From NCBI GenBank assembly GCA_949285075.1, contig CASDXF010000004.1, positions 30,879-94,878 on the forward strand: a stretch of 64,000 nucleotides of DNA. Reading direction: 5' to 3'. The notes beneath the pieces are model-generated. The model was given only the letters and a program-made list of their open reading frames with translations. It was not told where the DNA came from and ran no database searches. Shown here piece by piece: positions 18,449 through 28,523 of the stretch. Source of the stretch: an uncultured Bacteroides sp. (GTDB lineage Bacteria > Bacteroidota > Bacteroidia > Bacteroidales > Bacteroidaceae). Made by a program: the position numbers and the translations under genes. How positions within the stretch are numbered: the stretch's first letter is position 1; each line of letters opens with the position of its first letter.

Positions 18449-19138
18449 ATGTCGTGTATTCTAAATATTGAGACTTCTACTTCTGTGTGTTCAATATCTG
18501 TTAGTCTGGATGGACAAGCGGTTTTTGTGCGAGAAGACCTGAAAGGACCGTCTCATGCGATTTCTTTAGGAGTGTTTGTTGACGAAGCGTTGTCTTTTAT
18601 TGACAGTCATGTTATGCGGTTGGATGCCGTGGCTGTAAGTTGTGGACCGGGATCTTATACAGGATTACGTATAGGTGTTTCTATGGCCAAAGGTATTTGT
18701 TATGGACGCAATGTACCTTTGATAGGTATTCCTACTTTAAAGATCCTTTGTGTTCCGGTTTTGTTGCACTATGATTTACCTGAAGATGCGTTGCTTTGTC
18801 CTATGATTGACGCTCGTCGAATGGAGGTATATGCGGCTATTTATGATCGAGCTTTGAACATAAAACGCGAAACGGCGGCTGACATTATAGATGAGCGTTC
18901 TTATATAGAGTATTTGAGTTTATCCCCTGTTTATTTTTTTGGTGATGGTGCATCTAAATGTCGAGATAAGATTACTCATCCGAATGCTCATTTTATAGAG
19001 AATATTTTTCCGTTAGCGAAGATGATGTTTCCTTTGTCAGAAAAGGCGATGGCTAATAAAGATTACAAGGATGTGGCTTATTTTGAACCTTTTTATTTGA
19101 AGGAATTTATAACTTCTCGGCCAAGAAAGCTTTTGTAA
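18449..19138 (+). CDS. tsaB: tRNA threonylcarbamoyladenosine synthesis protein TsaB
   Basis: 229 residues. The N-terminus ILNIETSTSVCSISVSLDGQAV and SCGPGSYTGLRIGVSMAKG at about 66-84 are diagnostic of TsaB, the non-catalytic partner of TsaD in the t6A complex. First gene of the rightward core block. It has AT-rich codon use compared with the flanking kilobases. Confidence 0.95.
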   Translation: MSCILNIETSTSVCSISVSLDGQAVFVREDLKGPSHAISLGVFVDEALSFIDSHVMRLDAVAVSCGPGSYTGLRIGVSMAKGICYGRNVPLIGIPTLKILCVPVLLHYDLPEDALLCPMIDARRMEVYAAIYDRALNIKRETAADIIDERSYIEYLSLSPVYFFGDGASKCRDKITHPNAHFIENIFPLAKMMFPLSEKAMANKDYKDVAYFEPFYLKEFITSRPRKLL

Positions 19139-19214
19139 TAAGAAGGATGAGTAAAGCCTTATGAATAATAGTCTATTAAGTTAAAAGTTTGTATTTAAAT
19201 AATTTGGTGAAAAA

Positions 19215-19826
19215 ATGCAGTACAATACTCAACAGAAAAGAATGTCGCTTCCTGAATATGGTCGAAGTATTCAGAATATGGTGGATTATGCCTTGACTAT
19301 TAAAGAACGTTCTGAACGTCAGCGTTGTGCTAATACAATTATCAATATTATGGGGAATATGTTTCCTCATTTACGTGATGTTCCTGATTTTAAACATAAA
19401 TTGTGGGATCATTTAGCTATTATGTCTGATTTTCAATTAGATATAGATTATCCTTATGAGATTATTCGTAAAGATAATTTTGTGACGAAGCCAGATCCGA
19501 TAGCTTATCCACATACTCCCATGATTTATCGTCATTATGGGCATACATTAGAGGTGTTGATAAGAAAAGCCTGTGAATTTCCAGAAGGTAATGAAAAGAA
19601 TAACTTAGTGGCGATGATTTGTAATCATATGAAGAAAGATTACATGACTTGGAATAAAGATACAGTAGATGACCGTAAAATAGCGGAGGATTTGTATGAA
19701 CTTTCTGATGGAAAACTTCAAATGACAGATGAGATTCTTCGCTTGATGTCTGAGCGTATTAATTTATATTGTCGTCCTAAACCAAATCTTAATAGCAAGA
19801 ATAGCAATCAACGGAAAAAGTATTAG
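19215..19826 (+). CDS. DUF4290 family protein
   Basis: 203 residues, no signal or membrane helix. It matches the Bacteroidota-specific DUF4290 family in length and position (YNTQQKRMSLPEYGRSIQNMVDY at the start), always next to murA in this phylum as far as I recall. Function unknown. It has the most AT-rich codon use in the window and a basic tail (NSKNSNQRKKY). Confidence 0.85.
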   Translation: MQYNTQQKRMSLPEYGRSIQNMVDYALTIKERSERQRCANTIINIMGNMFPHLRDVPDFKHKLWDHLAIMSDFQLDIDYPYEIIRKDNFVTKPDPIAYPHTPMIYRHYGHTLEVLIRKACEFPEGNEKNNLVAMICNHMKKDYMTWNKDTVDDRKIAEDLYELSDGKLQMTDEILRLMSERINLYCRPKPNLNSKNSNQRKKY

Positions 19827-19887
19827 GTTTCTATTCTCTGAATCGTTAGGGGCTTGATGAAATTTGTTAACTTAAAAACTTGTGATT

Positions 19888-21192
19888 ATGGCTTCATTTG
19901 TGATTGAAGGTGGACATCGTTTGAACGGAGAGATTTATCCTCAGGGCGCTAAAAACGAGGTCCTTCAGATTATTTGTGCAACGTTACTAACTTCTGACGA
20001 AGTGACGGTAGATAATATTCCGGATATTCTAGATGTTAATAATCTGATTCAATTGATGAGAGAGATGGGAATCAAAATTTCTAAGAATGGAATAGATTCC
20101 TATACTTTCAAGGCTGAGAGCGTTGATTTCAATTATCTGGAGAGTGACGAGTTTTTAAGGAAATGTTCCGCTCTTCGCGGTTCTGTCATGTTGATTGGGC
20201 CGATGGTCGCACGCTTTGGAAGGGCGTTGATATCGAAACCGGGCGGCGATAAGATAGGTCGCCGTCGGTTGGATACGCACTTTATAGGTATCATGAATCT
20301 GGGAGCTGATTTCCGTTACGATGAGGAGCGGGGGCTTTATGAGATTACGGCGAGTCAGCTTCATGGAAATTATATGCTGTTGGATGAGGCTTCGGTGACG
20401 GGAACAGCTAACATTATTATGGCGGCTGTGCTTGCTGAGGGGACGACTACGATTTATAATGCGGCGTGCGAACCTTATGTGCAGCAACTTTGCCGGATGC
20501 TCAACCGGATGGGTGCGAAGATTAGTGGCATCGCTTCTAACCTGCTTACTATTGAAGGAGTTGGAGAACTCCATGGAACGAGACATACCGTATTACCGGA
20601 CATGATAGAAGTGGGTAGTTTCATCGGTATGGCGGCAATGACAGGAAGTGAGCTGACTATCAAAAATGTTTCTTATGGTAATCTGGGAATTATTCCGGAG
20701 AGCTTTCGTCGTTTAGGTATTAGGCTTGAACAGCGGGGAGATGATATCTATATACCAACTCAGGACACTTATCAGATAGAGTCCTTTATTGACGGCTCCA
20801 TCATGACGATTTCTGATGCACCGTGGCCGGGATTGACCCCTGACCTCTTGAGCGTAATGCTTGTTGTCGCTACTCAAGCTAAGGGCAGCGTGCTGATTCA
20901 TCAGAAAATGTTCGAGAGCCGTTTGTTTTTCGTGGATAAGCTGATTGATATGGGAGCGCAAATCATTCTGTGCGATCCTCATAGAGCGGTGGTGATAGGG
21001 CATAATCATGGGTTTACGTTGCGGGGGGCTCGATTGACCTCGCCTGACATCCGCGCCGGTATCGCCTTGCTGATTGCCGCCATGAGTGCGGAGGGAACAA
21101 GTACGATTAGTAATATCGAGCAAATAGATCGGGGATATCAGAATATAGAGGGAAGGCTGAATGCTATTGGTGCCAGAATTACTCGTATATGA
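19888..21192 (+). CDS. murA: UDP-N-acetylglucosamine 1-carboxyvinyltransferase with Cys-to-Asp active site
   Basis: 434 residues from the ATG at 19888; a GTG two codons earlier is less likely. The EPSP-synthase-like fold is clear, with Lys22-Asn23 (GAKNE) and repeated inside-out alpha-beta units. It transfers enolpyruvate from PEP to UDP-GlcNAc, the first step of peptidoglycan synthesis. The mobile loop that normally holds the catalytic Cys (GGCTIGxRPVD in E. coli) reads [11 protein letters not shown], so Asp121 replaces Cys115. This exchange is known to make MurA insensitive to fosfomycin. The stop overlaps rimM by 4 bp. Confidence 0.95.
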   Translation: MASFVIEGGHRLNGEIYPQGAKNEVLQIICATLLTSDEVTVDNIPDILDVNNLIQLMREMGIKISKNGIDSYTFKAESVDFNYLESDEFLRKCSALRGSVMLIGPMVARFGRALISKPGGDKIGRRRLDTHFIGIMNLGADFRYDEERGLYEITASQLHGNYMLLDEASVTGTANIIMAAVLAEGTTTIYNAACEPYVQQLCRMLNRMGAKISGIASNLLTIEGVGELHGTRHTVLPDMIEVGSFIGMAAMTGSELTIKNVSYGNLGIIPESFRRLGIRLEQRGDDIYIPTQDTYQIESFIDGSIMTISDAPWPGLTPDLLSVMLVVATQAKGSVLIHQKMFESRLFFVDKLIDMGAQIILCDPHRAVVIGHNHGFTLRGARLTSPDIRAGIALLIAAMSAEGTSTISNIEQIDRGYQNIEGRLNAIGARITRI

Positions 21193-21728
21193 TAAGAAAA
21201 GAAGAAGTATATAAGATTGGTCTATTTAATAAGCCGCATGGTATTCACGGCGAATTGCAATTTACGTTTACCGACGATGTCTTCGACCGTGCGGACTGCG
21301 ATTATTTGGTTTGTCTGCTCGACGGCATTTTTGTTCCATTTTTCATAGAGGAGTATCGTTTCCGTTCCGACTCTATGGCGTTAATGAAACTGGAGGGGGT
21401 AGATACCGCCGAGCGGGCCCGTACGTTTACCAATGTAGAAGTGTATTTCCCGGTGAAGTTTGCGCATGAATTGAAGGATGGAATCTTATCGTGGAATTAT
21501 TTTGTAGGTTTTACGATAGAGGATGTGCATTACGGTAAGTTGGGTGAGATTGTCGAAGTGGATGCCGCTACGGTGAATGTCCTTTTCGTGATTGAGCGGG
21601 AGAGAGAGGAACTGTTGATACCCGCTCATGAAGAGTTTATTCGGAGCATAGACCATGAGCGTAAGTTGGTTTTCGTTGAACTGCCTGAAGGATTGGTGAA
21701 TTTGGAGGAGGTGGAGAATGGCGATTAA
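21189..21728 (+). CDS. rimM: 16S rRNA processing protein RimM
   Basis: 179 residues with the RimM N-terminal barrel ([23 protein letters not shown]) and the PRC-barrel end ([31 protein letters not shown]). It assists maturation of the 30S head. Its ATG overlaps the murA stop (ATGA) and its 3' end overlaps the next gene by 11 bp, so it sits inside a tightly coupled operon. Confidence 0.95.
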   Translation: MIRKEEVYKIGLFNKPHGIHGELQFTFTDDVFDRADCDYLVCLLDGIFVPFFIEEYRFRSDSMALMKLEGVDTAERARTFTNVEVYFPVKFAHELKDGILSWNYFVGFTIEDVHYGKLGEIVEVDAATVNVLFVIEREREELLIPAHEEFIRSIDHERKLVFVELPEGLVNLEEVENGD

Positions 21729-22578
21729 GAAGTGGCGCAGGGCTTTTTGGAAAAACTTCAGGTTTAAATATAAGCTCACTATCACGAATGAGAATACACT
21801 TGAAGAAATTGTAGACCTTCATGTGTCTAAACTTAATGGCCTATCTGTATTGTTGACGATTTTAGCGATTCTTTTTTTAATAGCTTCTTGTATTGTGGCG
21901 TTTACCCCATTGCGTAATTATCTTCCCGGTTATGTAAATAGTGAGGTGCGTTCCCAGATTGTAAGGAATGCATTAAGGGTGGATTCTTTGCAACAGGTCT
22001 TGGACAGGCAGAATCTTTATATCCTGAATATTCAAGATATATTCAGCGGTAAGGTGCGTATGGACAGTGTGCGGACGATGGACTCGTTGCTAACCACCCG
22101 GCAAGACACGTTGATGGAGCGTACCAAGCGCGAGGAGGAGTTTCGTCGTCAATACGAGGAGAATGAGAAATATAACCTGACATCAATCGCTTCCCGTCCC
22201 GATGTCAGTGGCCTGATTCTTTATCGTCCTACGCGTGGCATGATATCGGACCACTTTGATGTGGAGAAGAAACATTTCGGCACTGACATCGCCGCCAATT
22301 CTAATGAAAGTATTCTGGCCACGATGGACGGTACGATAGTGTTAAGTTCTTATACGACGGAAACGGGTTATTTAATTATTATGCAACATAGTCAAGATTT
22401 GATTTCTGTATATAAGCATTGTGGTTCGCTGTTGAGGAAAGAGGGAGAGAGAGTGAAGGGAGGAGAGGCTATCGCTTTGGTCGGAAATACCGGAACGCTC
22501 AGTACGGGTCCCCATTTGCACTTTGAACTTTGGTATAAAGGGCGTCCTGTTGACTCAGAAAAATATATTGTATATTGA
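21718..22578 (+). CDS. M23 (LytM-like) peptidoglycan peptidase, membrane-anchored
   Basis: 286 residues. A basic start, one membrane helix at about 38-58 ([21 protein letters not shown]), a coiled coil at about 75-140 (LQQVLDRQ...[13 protein letters not shown]), then an M23 domain with HFGTDIAAN and [16 protein letters not shown] holding the zinc ligands. It likely trims peptidoglycan in the periplasm or activates an amidase. Position between rimM and dxr is conserved in the order. Confidence 0.9.
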   Translation: MAIKKWRRAFWKNFRFKYKLTITNENTLEEIVDLHVSKLNGLSVLLTILAILFLIASCIVAFTPLRNYLPGYVNSEVRSQIVRNALRVDSLQQVLDRQNLYILNIQDIFSGKVRMDSVRTMDSLLTTRQDTLMERTKREEEFRRQYEENEKYNLTSIASRPDVSGLILYRPTRGMISDHFDVEKKHFGTDIAANSNESILATMDGTIVLSSYTTETGYLIIMQHSQDLISVYKHCGSLLRKEGERVKGGEAIALVGNTGTLSTGPHLHFELWYKGRPVDSEKYIVY

Positions 22579-22631
22579 TGGTGATGTAGGTGAGGGGAGA
22601 ATTACAATAGTAACGGAATAAGGACATAGTA

Positions 22632-23810
22632 ATGAAGAAAGAAGATACGAAGAAAAAGCGGATAGCGATTTTAGGCTCAACCGGCTCTATTGGCACGCAG
22701 GCCTTGCAGGTTATTGAGGAACATCCGGAGCGGTATGAGGCTTATGCGATAACGGCTAATAATAAAGTGGAACTGCTGATTGAGCAGGCGAGGAAGTTCC
22801 GTCCCGAGATTGTAGTGATAGCGAACGAAGAGAAATACGGACGGCTGAAGGAAGCGCTTGATGACTTACCTATCAAGATATATGCTGGGATGGATGCCAT
22901 CTGTCAAATAGTAGAGGAGGAGCCGGTTGACATGGTATTGACCGCTATGGTTGGATATGCGGGGCTTGCTCCGACCATTCACGCTATTCGGGCGAGAAAG
23001 ACCATCGCTTTAGCGAATAAGGAAACGTTGGTAGTGGCCGGCGAATTGATTGATAGGTTGATTCGGCAGTATCGAGTGCCGATTATTCCTGTCGATTCGG
23101 AGCATTCCGCTATATTTCAATGTTTGGCGGGCGAGGTCGGCAATCCGATAGAGAAACTGATATTGACTGCGTCGGGCGGTCCGTTCCGCACATGTACGTT
23201 GGAACAACTGAGGCATGTAACTAAGGCGCAAGCCTTGAGGCATCCCAATTGGGAGATGGGAGCTAAGATTACCATAGACTCTGCTTCGATGATGAATAAG
23301 GGGTTTGAAGTCATCGAAGCGAAATGGTTGTTCGGTGTTCAGCCTAGCCAGATAGAGGTTGTGGTCCATCCGCAGTCAGTCATTCATTCGATGGTGCAGT
23401 TCGAGGACGGTGCGGTGAAGGCGCAGTTGGGAGTCCCGGATATGCGTCTGCCCATTCAGTACGCCTTTTCTTATCCTGATCGGATACATTCTTCTTGCGA
23501 TAGGTTGGACTTCTTCAAATGTACAAGCCTGACCTTTGAGCAGCCTGATACGAACCGTTTTCGTAACCTAAATTTGGCGTACGAGGCCATGCGCCGTGGA
23601 GGGAATATACCTTGCGTGGTGAATGCCGCTAATGAGATTGCGGTGGCCGCTTTCCTGCGAGATGAGATAGGCTTTCTTGACATGAGCGATGTGATTGAAC
23701 GTACGATGGAGTGCGTTTCCTATCTTCCCGAACCTACCTATGACGACTACGTGGCGACGGATGCGGAAGCGAGGGGGATTGCCCGGGAGATGATAAGCCG
23801 TAAATCTTAG
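22632..23810 (+). CDS. dxr: 1-deoxy-D-xylulose-5-phosphate reductoisomerase
   Basis: 392 residues. NADPH-binding LGSTGSIGTQALQVIEEHPERY, then ALANKETLVVAGELI and PVDSEHSAIFQCL with the metal-binding Asp and Glu, and the flexible loop ASGGPFR. It makes 2-C-methylerythritol 4-phosphate in the non-mevalonate isoprenoid route, supplying the prenyl chains that MenA uses. Overlaps nothing; 53 bp after the M23 gene. Confidence 0.97.
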   Translation: MKKEDTKKKRIAILGSTGSIGTQALQVIEEHPERYEAYAITANNKVELLIEQARKFRPEIVVIANEEKYGRLKEALDDLPIKIYAGMDAICQIVEEEPVDMVLTAMVGYAGLAPTIHAIRARKTIALANKETLVVAGELIDRLIRQYRVPIIPVDSEHSAIFQCLAGEVGNPIEKLILTASGGPFRTCTLEQLRHVTKAQALRHPNWEMGAKITIDSASMMNKGFEVIEAKWLFGVQPSQIEVVVHPQSVIHSMVQFEDGAVKAQLGVPDMRLPIQYAFSYPDRIHSSCDRLDFFKCTSLTFEQPDTNRFRNLNLAYEAMRRGGNIPCVVNAANEIAVAAFLRDEIGFLDMSDVIERTMECVSYLPEPTYDDYVATDAEARGIAREMISRKS

Positions 23811-23905
23811 ATAGTAAATGTTAGAAATTAGTGTTAATAGATAAACAATAGAAACGCCTTTCTCCTTCCGGTGCGAAGGGGAAGTTTTAAAACGACGATT
23901 ATTGT

Positions 23906-25261
23906 ATGGAAACATTTTTGATTCGTGCCCTGCAACTGATTATGAGCCTTTCGTTGCTTGTTATTATTCACGAGGGAGGGCATTTCCTGTTCGCCCGCTT
24001 ATTTAAGGTGCGGGTGGAGAAATTCTGTCTGTTCTTTGACCCGTGGTTTACCTTGTTTAAGTTTAAGCCCAAGAATAGTGAGACGGAATATGGCATAGGA
24101 TGGTTACCTTTGGGTGGGTACGTGAAGATTTCCGGTATGATAGACGAATCTATGGATACCGAGCAGATGAGACAGCCCGTCCAACCGTGGGAATTCCGTT
24201 CTAAGCCGGCATGGCAACGACTGTTGATTATGGTAGGCGGTGTGCTATTTAACTTCCTGTTGGCATTGTTCATCTACTCCATGATTCTTTTCGCATGGGG
24301 GGATGAATACGTGAAGGTGCAGGAAGCGCCTTTCGGCATGGACTTTAACGAGACGGCTAAGGCCGTGGGCTTTAGGGACGGCGATGTCCTGCTGTCCGCT
24401 GACGGTGTTCCTTTCGAACGTTACGACGGGGATATGCTGAGCCAGATTGTCGATGCCCGCGAGGTGACGGTGCTCCGCGACGGGACGAAGGCTTCCGTCT
24501 ATATCCCGGAGGACATGATGCAGCGGCTGATGGCTGACAGTGTCCGTTTTGCCTCTTTCCGCTTTCCTTATGTGGTAGACAGCGTTATGGCGAACTCTCC
24601 CGCCGCCCGTGCGGGCATGTTGCGTGGCGATAGCATCATCGCTTTAGACGGGAAGCCCATTACTTACTCGGACTTCAGGCAGGCGATGGCGGAGCGTAAA
24701 GAGAACGCCCAAGCGCTTCTTCAGGATAGTGTCAATCCCCGGCAAATCGCCCTGACCTATGTGCGGGATGGAGTTACCCGTACGCAGACGTTAGAGGTGG
24801 ACTCTGCTTATATGATGGGAGTGTACGTATGTAGCGACGCGAGCCGTTTGCTGCCCGTGGTAAGGAAGGAGTACGGCTTCTTTGAGTCATTCCCCGCCGG
24901 AATCTCGTTAGGGGTAAATACGCTGAAGGGGTACGTCAACAACATGAAGTACGTCTTCTCGAAGGAAGGGGCCAAGCAGTTGGGAGGCTTCGGCACCATC
25001 GGAAGCATCTTCCCTGCCACGTGGGATTGGCATCAGTTCTGGTATATGACCGCTTTCCTGTCCATCATCCTCGCGTTTATGAACATCCTTCCGATTCCCG
25101 CTTTGGACGGAGGGCACGTGCTCTTCCTCTTTTATGAGATTATCGCCCGCCGCAAGCCGAGCGACAAGTTCATGGAGTACGCTCAGGTGACGGGAATGGT
25201 GCTGCTGTTCGCTTTGCTGATATGGGCGAACTTCAATGACGTGATGAGATTCTTCTTCTAA
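23906..25261 (+). CDS. rseP: RseP-like site-2 zinc protease
   Basis: 451 residues. HEGGH (22-26) in the first membrane helix and NILPIPALDGGHVLFLFYE near residue 393 are the S2P metal motifs. Two PDZ-like regions lie between (about 120-210 and 220-310, the latter with ANSPAARAGMLRGDSIIALDGKPI). It cuts transmembrane segments, typically of anti-sigma factors, in the inner membrane. Several ECF systems in Bacteroidota may be clients; the one at 32-34 kb is a candidate by inference only. A strong terminator follows. Confidence 0.95.
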   Translation: METFLIRALQLIMSLSLLVIIHEGGHFLFARLFKVRVEKFCLFFDPWFTLFKFKPKNSETEYGIGWLPLGGYVKISGMIDESMDTEQMRQPVQPWEFRSKPAWQRLLIMVGGVLFNFLLALFIYSMILFAWGDEYVKVQEAPFGMDFNETAKAVGFRDGDVLLSADGVPFERYDGDMLSQIVDAREVTVLRDGTKASVYIPEDMMQRLMADSVRFASFRFPYVVDSVMANSPAARAGMLRGDSIIALDGKPITYSDFRQAMAERKENAQALLQDSVNPRQIALTYVRDGVTRTQTLEVDSAYMMGVYVCSDASRLLPVVRKEYGFFESFPAGISLGVNTLKGYVNNMKYVFSKEGAKQLGGFGTIGSIFPATWDWHQFWYMTAFLSIILAFMNILPIPALDGGHVLFLFYEIIARRKPSDKFMEYAQVTGMVLLFALLIWANFNDVMRFFF

Positions 25262-25295
25262 GAGGGGAAGCGATGGACTTCTCCTGAATATCCTT

Positions 25296-25352
25296 GCGCC
25301 CGATCTCTTCGGTGGAAAGCCTTGCCGAAGAGTCCGGGCGCTTGTCTTTGTT
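25296..25352 (+). terminator. Terminator after rseP
   Basis: GCGCCCG-CTCTTCGG (25296-25312) pairs with CCGAAGAG-CCGGGCGC (25325-25341) over 12 nt of loop, followed by TTGTCTTTGTTTT. It closes the long rightward core block. Confidence 0.88.
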
Positions 25353-25384
25353 TTACTCATGTTTTCTTTTAAAAACACAACGAA

Positions 25385-27697
25385 ATGAACCGGTTGAAAT
25401 GGATTTGTGTGGGAGGACTGCTGATAGGCCTCTCCGCCTCGTTTGTCACTCGGAAGGATGGCGGTCAGGAGCCTCCTGTCCGGTGGGTGAACACGTTTAT
25501 CGGGACCGCCCCCAGTGTCACGAAGGCGGCCAACTCGCACGGTAAGGGTACGGAGGAACTGGGCCAGACCATTCCCGCCGTACAGACACCGAACGGCATG
25601 AACAGCTGGACGCCTCAGACACGGCTGACGGAGAACAAGTGCGTGGCTCCGTTCTACTACAAGGACTCCTTGTTCTATGGTTTCCGGGCCTCCCATTGGC
25701 TGAACGGAGGGTGCACGCAGGACTACGGCTCGTACACCCTGATGGGGGTCAGCGGAACGCTGAGGTGCAGGGCGGACGAACGCAAGGCCGTTATCCGCCG
25801 CGAGAACGAGACGGCTACGCCCGCCTACTACTCGCTTCGCCTTCCCGACCTGCGCCTCTTGTCCGAGATGACGGCTACCGACCGTGCGGCCATCTTCCGC
25901 TATACGGTGGAGCGTGACGATTCGCTCTATATCCTCGTCACTCCCAATAACGACCACGGCAAGGGCCGCGTCCGCATCGACCCGGAGCGACAGGAGGTGA
26001 GCGGCAGCAATCCCGTCAGCCGTCTCTATCAGGGATGGGGAAAGCCGGCGGGCTTCAGCGGACATTTCGTAGTGCGGTTCGACCGACCCTTCACCGTGTA
26101 CGGCGTTTACAACGACACCACTCGTGTAGCCGGGGGCGTCTCCATGCGTGACGCCCGTGAGGTAGGAGCCTATATCGGCTTCCGGCTGAAGGCGGGCGAG
26201 ACGCTGACTGTTAAGACCGCCTCCTCCTTTACGGGCGTGGAGGCCGCCGCCCGCAACCTTGACGCGGAGATTCCCGGATGGAATTTCGACAAAGTGCGCA
26301 AGGCCACCGAGCGCCGTTGGAACGAACGCCTTTCCTCCATCACGGTAGAGACGGAAAGCGAGACCGACAAGCGTATGTTTTACAGTGCGCTCTACCGCAG
26401 CTCCATCCTGCCGCGAATGTACAGCGACGTGGACGGGTCACATCCCGCTTTTGCTTGTCAGGACTCTACGGTACGCGAGCCTTCGTTCACCTATTACGAT
26501 GACTTCAGCGCGTGGGATACGTATCGGGCGCTGATGCCTTTGCTCCACCTGATGGACCCCGCAAAGGGGGAGGACATGGTGGCCTCGTTGGTGGCCAAGT
26601 ACGAGCAGGGCGGGTGGCTACCCATCTTCCCTTGTTGGAACAGCTACACCTCGGCTATGGTGGGCGACCATGTGATAGCCATGATAGGCGACGCCATCAT
26701 GAAGGACATTCCCGTGCCTGACGTGGAGAAGGCGTATGAGGGAATGCGCAAGAACGCCTTCGAGAGCCCTGCCACGCCGGAGGAGTACGCCGACGGGAAG
26801 GGCAGGAGGGCGTTGCCGTCCTATCTGAAGTACGGGTATATCCCGTTGGAGGACCCGGTGAATGAGGCTTTCCACAAAGGCGAGCAGGTGTCCCGCACGT
26901 TGGAGTACGCCTACGACGACTTCGTGCTCTCGCGGGTGGCGGAGAAGTTGGGAAAGACGGCGGACGCGGCCTCGTTGCGGCGGCGGGCGATGAACTACCG
27001 CAACGTCATCGACAGCGTGACCGGATACGCCCGCGGAAGGCGTGAGGACGGAAGGTTCATGACTCCTTTCAACCCCTACGCCTTCGCCCGCTATATCACC
27101 GAGGGGCATCCGTGCCACTACACTTGGTACGTTCCTCACGACGTGCGCGGACTGATGAGCCGGATGGGAGGCCGGGAGCGGTTCGAGGCCCGGTTGGATT
27201 CGATGTTCTCCGAAGGACGCTATTGGCACGGCAACGAGCCTTGCCATCAGGTGGCTTTCCTCTACAACTGGACGGGGCATCCCGCCAAGACGCAGCGGCA
27301 CGTGCGCCGCATCCTGCGCGAGGAGTATCTGCTCGATGCGGGAGGGCTGTCGGGCAACGACGACGCGGGGCAGATGTCAGCATGGTACGTCTTCGCGGCA
27401 CTCGGCCTCTACCCCGTCTGTCCCGGCGTGCCGGAGTACGTTATCGCCTCTCCCACCTTCCCGAAGGCTACCATCCGCCTGAAGGGAGGGAAGAAATTCA
27501 CGATTGTCGCCGAGAACGCGAGCGACGAGAACATCTACGTACAGTCCGCCACGCTCAACGGACGGCCTTACACGAAGACCTACCTCCGCCATGCGGACTT
27601 GGTGAAGGGAGGCACGCTGCGCCTTGTCATGGGCAGTGAGCCTTCGCCGCGGTGGGGGACGGGCGAGGAGGACGCTCCCTACTCGTTGAGCGACTGA
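25385..27697 (+). CDS. GH92 family alpha-mannosidase
   Basis: 770 residues with an N-terminal signal or anchor (LKWICVGGLLIGLSASFV). RWVNTFIGTAPSVTK at the start, CTQDYGSYTLMG, HGNEPCHQVAFLYNWTG and GNDDAGQMSAWYVFAALGLYPVCPG are GH92 landmarks; the Glu of GNEP is the usual catalytic acid. GH92 enzymes are calcium-dependent exo-mannosidases acting on N-glycan or yeast mannan linkages, so host or fungal glycan use is likely. There is no SusC/SusD pair nearby, so this is not part of a visible PUL. GC-rich codon use. Confidence 0.93.
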   Translation: MNRLKWICVGGLLIGLSASFVTRKDGGQEPPVRWVNTFIGTAPSVTKAANSHGKGTEELGQTIPAVQTPNGMNSWTPQTRLTENKCVAPFYYKDSLFYGFRASHWLNGGCTQDYGSYTLMGVSGTLRCRADERKAVIRRENETATPAYYSLRLPDLRLLSEMTATDRAAIFRYTVERDDSLYILVTPNNDHGKGRVRIDPERQEVSGSNPVSRLYQGWGKPAGFSGHFVVRFDRPFTVYGVYNDTTRVAGGVSMRDAREVGAYIGFRLKAGETLTVKTASSFTGVEAAARNLDAEIPGWNFDKVRKATERRWNERLSSITVETESETDKRMFYSALYRSSILPRMYSDVDGSHPAFACQDSTVREPSFTYYDDFSAWDTYRALMPLLHLMDPAKGEDMVASLVAKYEQGGWLPIFPCWNSYTSAMVGDHVIAMIGDAIMKDIPVPDVEKAYEGMRKNAFESPATPEEYADGKGRRALPSYLKYGYIPLEDPVNEAFHKGEQVSRTLEYAYDDFVLSRVAEKLGKTADAASLRRRAMNYRNVIDSVTGYARGRREDGRFMTPFNPYAFARYITEGHPCHYTWYVPHDVRGLMSRMGGRERFEARLDSMFSEGRYWHGNEPCHQVAFLYNWTGHPAKTQRHVRRILREEYLLDAGGLSGNDDAGQMSAWYVFAALGLYPVCPGVPEYVIASPTFPKATIRLKGGKKFTIVAENASDENIYVQSATLNGRPYTKTYLRHADLVKGGTLRLVMGSEPSPRWGTGEEDAPYSLSD

Positions 27698-27698
27698 T

Positions 27699-27786
27699 GC
27701 GCACCGACCGGGCGACTCGTGTGCAAGATTCGCCCGTTTGAAGTACAAGACTTGTCTGGTTGAAGTACATGAATCAGGAGGGATTG
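27699..27786. repeat. 22-bp-period tandem array C (GTACA core)
   Basis: GTAC or variants step by 22 bp: GCGC at 27699 (weak), GTGCAAGA at 27721, GTACAAGA at 27743 and GTACATGA at 27765. The units at 27721 and 27743 both end in GTTTGAA or GGTTGAA. It starts immediately after the GH92 stop codon. Confidence 0.65.
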
Positions 27787-27914
27787 GAGAGAAATTCTTC
27801 TTCAAAATGTTCTATTTTTAAGATTTTCCCTGTTTCTTTTAGCGTCTGGCGTGGGCGGAAAAATGTCTGAACGTGTGTTTTCAGAATAAAAAGTCCTGTT
27901 TATACGCTCCTGAA

Positions 27915-28024
27915 AAGCTTTTTCGGTTGCGGGAAAGGGCTGCGGCTCGCGAGCGGAAGGGCGATTCCGCATGAGCCGTGGCCCTATCTCTCGTGAGCCG
28001 TAGCCCTTTCTGACAAAGGAAAAA
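27915..28024. repeat. 22-bp-period tandem array D (CTCGYGAG core)
   Basis: Units at 27937, 27959 and 27981 start with GGGC, GGGC and GCCC and carry CTCGCGAG, GCATGAGC and CTCGTGAG. The unit at 27981 is close to the reverse complement of the first unit of array A, and both arrays end GCCCTT-CTGAC. Confidence 0.78.
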
Positions 28025-28424
28025 CTAAGAATTAATCATGAAGAATGTCCGTTCCGGTGGATTGAACGGGAATTTTACATTTATTCACTACTCGTTGCTC
28101 GCTTTTCCCGAACAAAATAAAAGTGTCATTCTGAAACCGTAAGCCCGTATGTCATGGCAATACGGTACGCTATTCGTGCGCGGGAGATAAAATTGTCCGT
28201 GCTTTTCTCTGTTCGCTGACACGCTGAATTTCGCTAACGCCGTTTCCACGCGTTTTTTTCGTCCGAGCCTTACTCCGGCCGGAATTATCGCGGCATAGAA
28301 GCGTTTGAGTGTCCCGTTTTTAAGATGTTCCGTTTTTCATATTCCGTTCGTTTACGCCTTTGGTTGAAAACCGTCACGTAGAAGCTGTAGTTCGCTTGAA
28401 CGTGAAATTTGAACCGCCGCGGGG
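28025..28424. other. Gene-free gap before the queuosine operon
   Basis: After array D, about 400 bases contain no open frame with coding character on either strand, no tRNA-like arms and no clear repeat. Several short AT-rich and GC-rich patches alternate. Confidence 0.5.
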
Positions 28425-28454
28425 TTTGAGATTACGAAAGAATGCGTACCTTTG
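28425..28454 (+). promoter_or_regulatory. Promoter of the queuosine-precursor operon
   Basis: TTTG (28425-28428), 18 bp, then TACCTTTG (28447-28454): a near-consensus Bacteroidota promoter. The expected start of transcription is near 28461, giving a leader of about 60 nt that holds a hairpin and the aptamer described next. Confidence 0.75.
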
Positions 28455-28470
28455 CGGCTGAAATGGAGAT

Positions 28471-28523
28471 GAGGACGCCGTTCGTCCTCCGTGTATTCCA
28501 GAACACCACGTAAAAAACAGGAA
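28471..28523 (+). promoter_or_regulatory. Probable preQ1-I riboswitch overlapping the start codon
   Basis: A 7-bp hairpin (GAGGACG / CGTCCTC, 28471-28489) is followed by a compact H-type pseudoknot candidate. P1 is CGTG (28490-28493) with CACG (28507-28510). The loop holds TTCC (28496-28499) and AGAACAC. The A-rich tail TAAAAAACA is followed by GGAA (28520-28523), which can pair with TTCC as P2. Loop and tail match the preQ1-I pattern (ACAC before P1', AAAAAAC tail). P2 would cover the only Shine-Dalgarno-like bases and the first base of the ATG, implying translational shut-off when preQ1 is bound. Context agrees: transporter, queC and queF follow. Confidence 0.6.

Noticed and set aside
18449-19826. 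Horizontally acquired island because of low GC
   Set aside because: The genes (tsaB, DUF4290) are core genes in conserved order for this order of bacteria, so import from outside is unlikely.
24908-26065. A 385-codon minus-strand frame spanning rseP and the GH92 gene
   Set aside because: It crosses a good terminator and two well-supported genes on the other strand and contains no motif.
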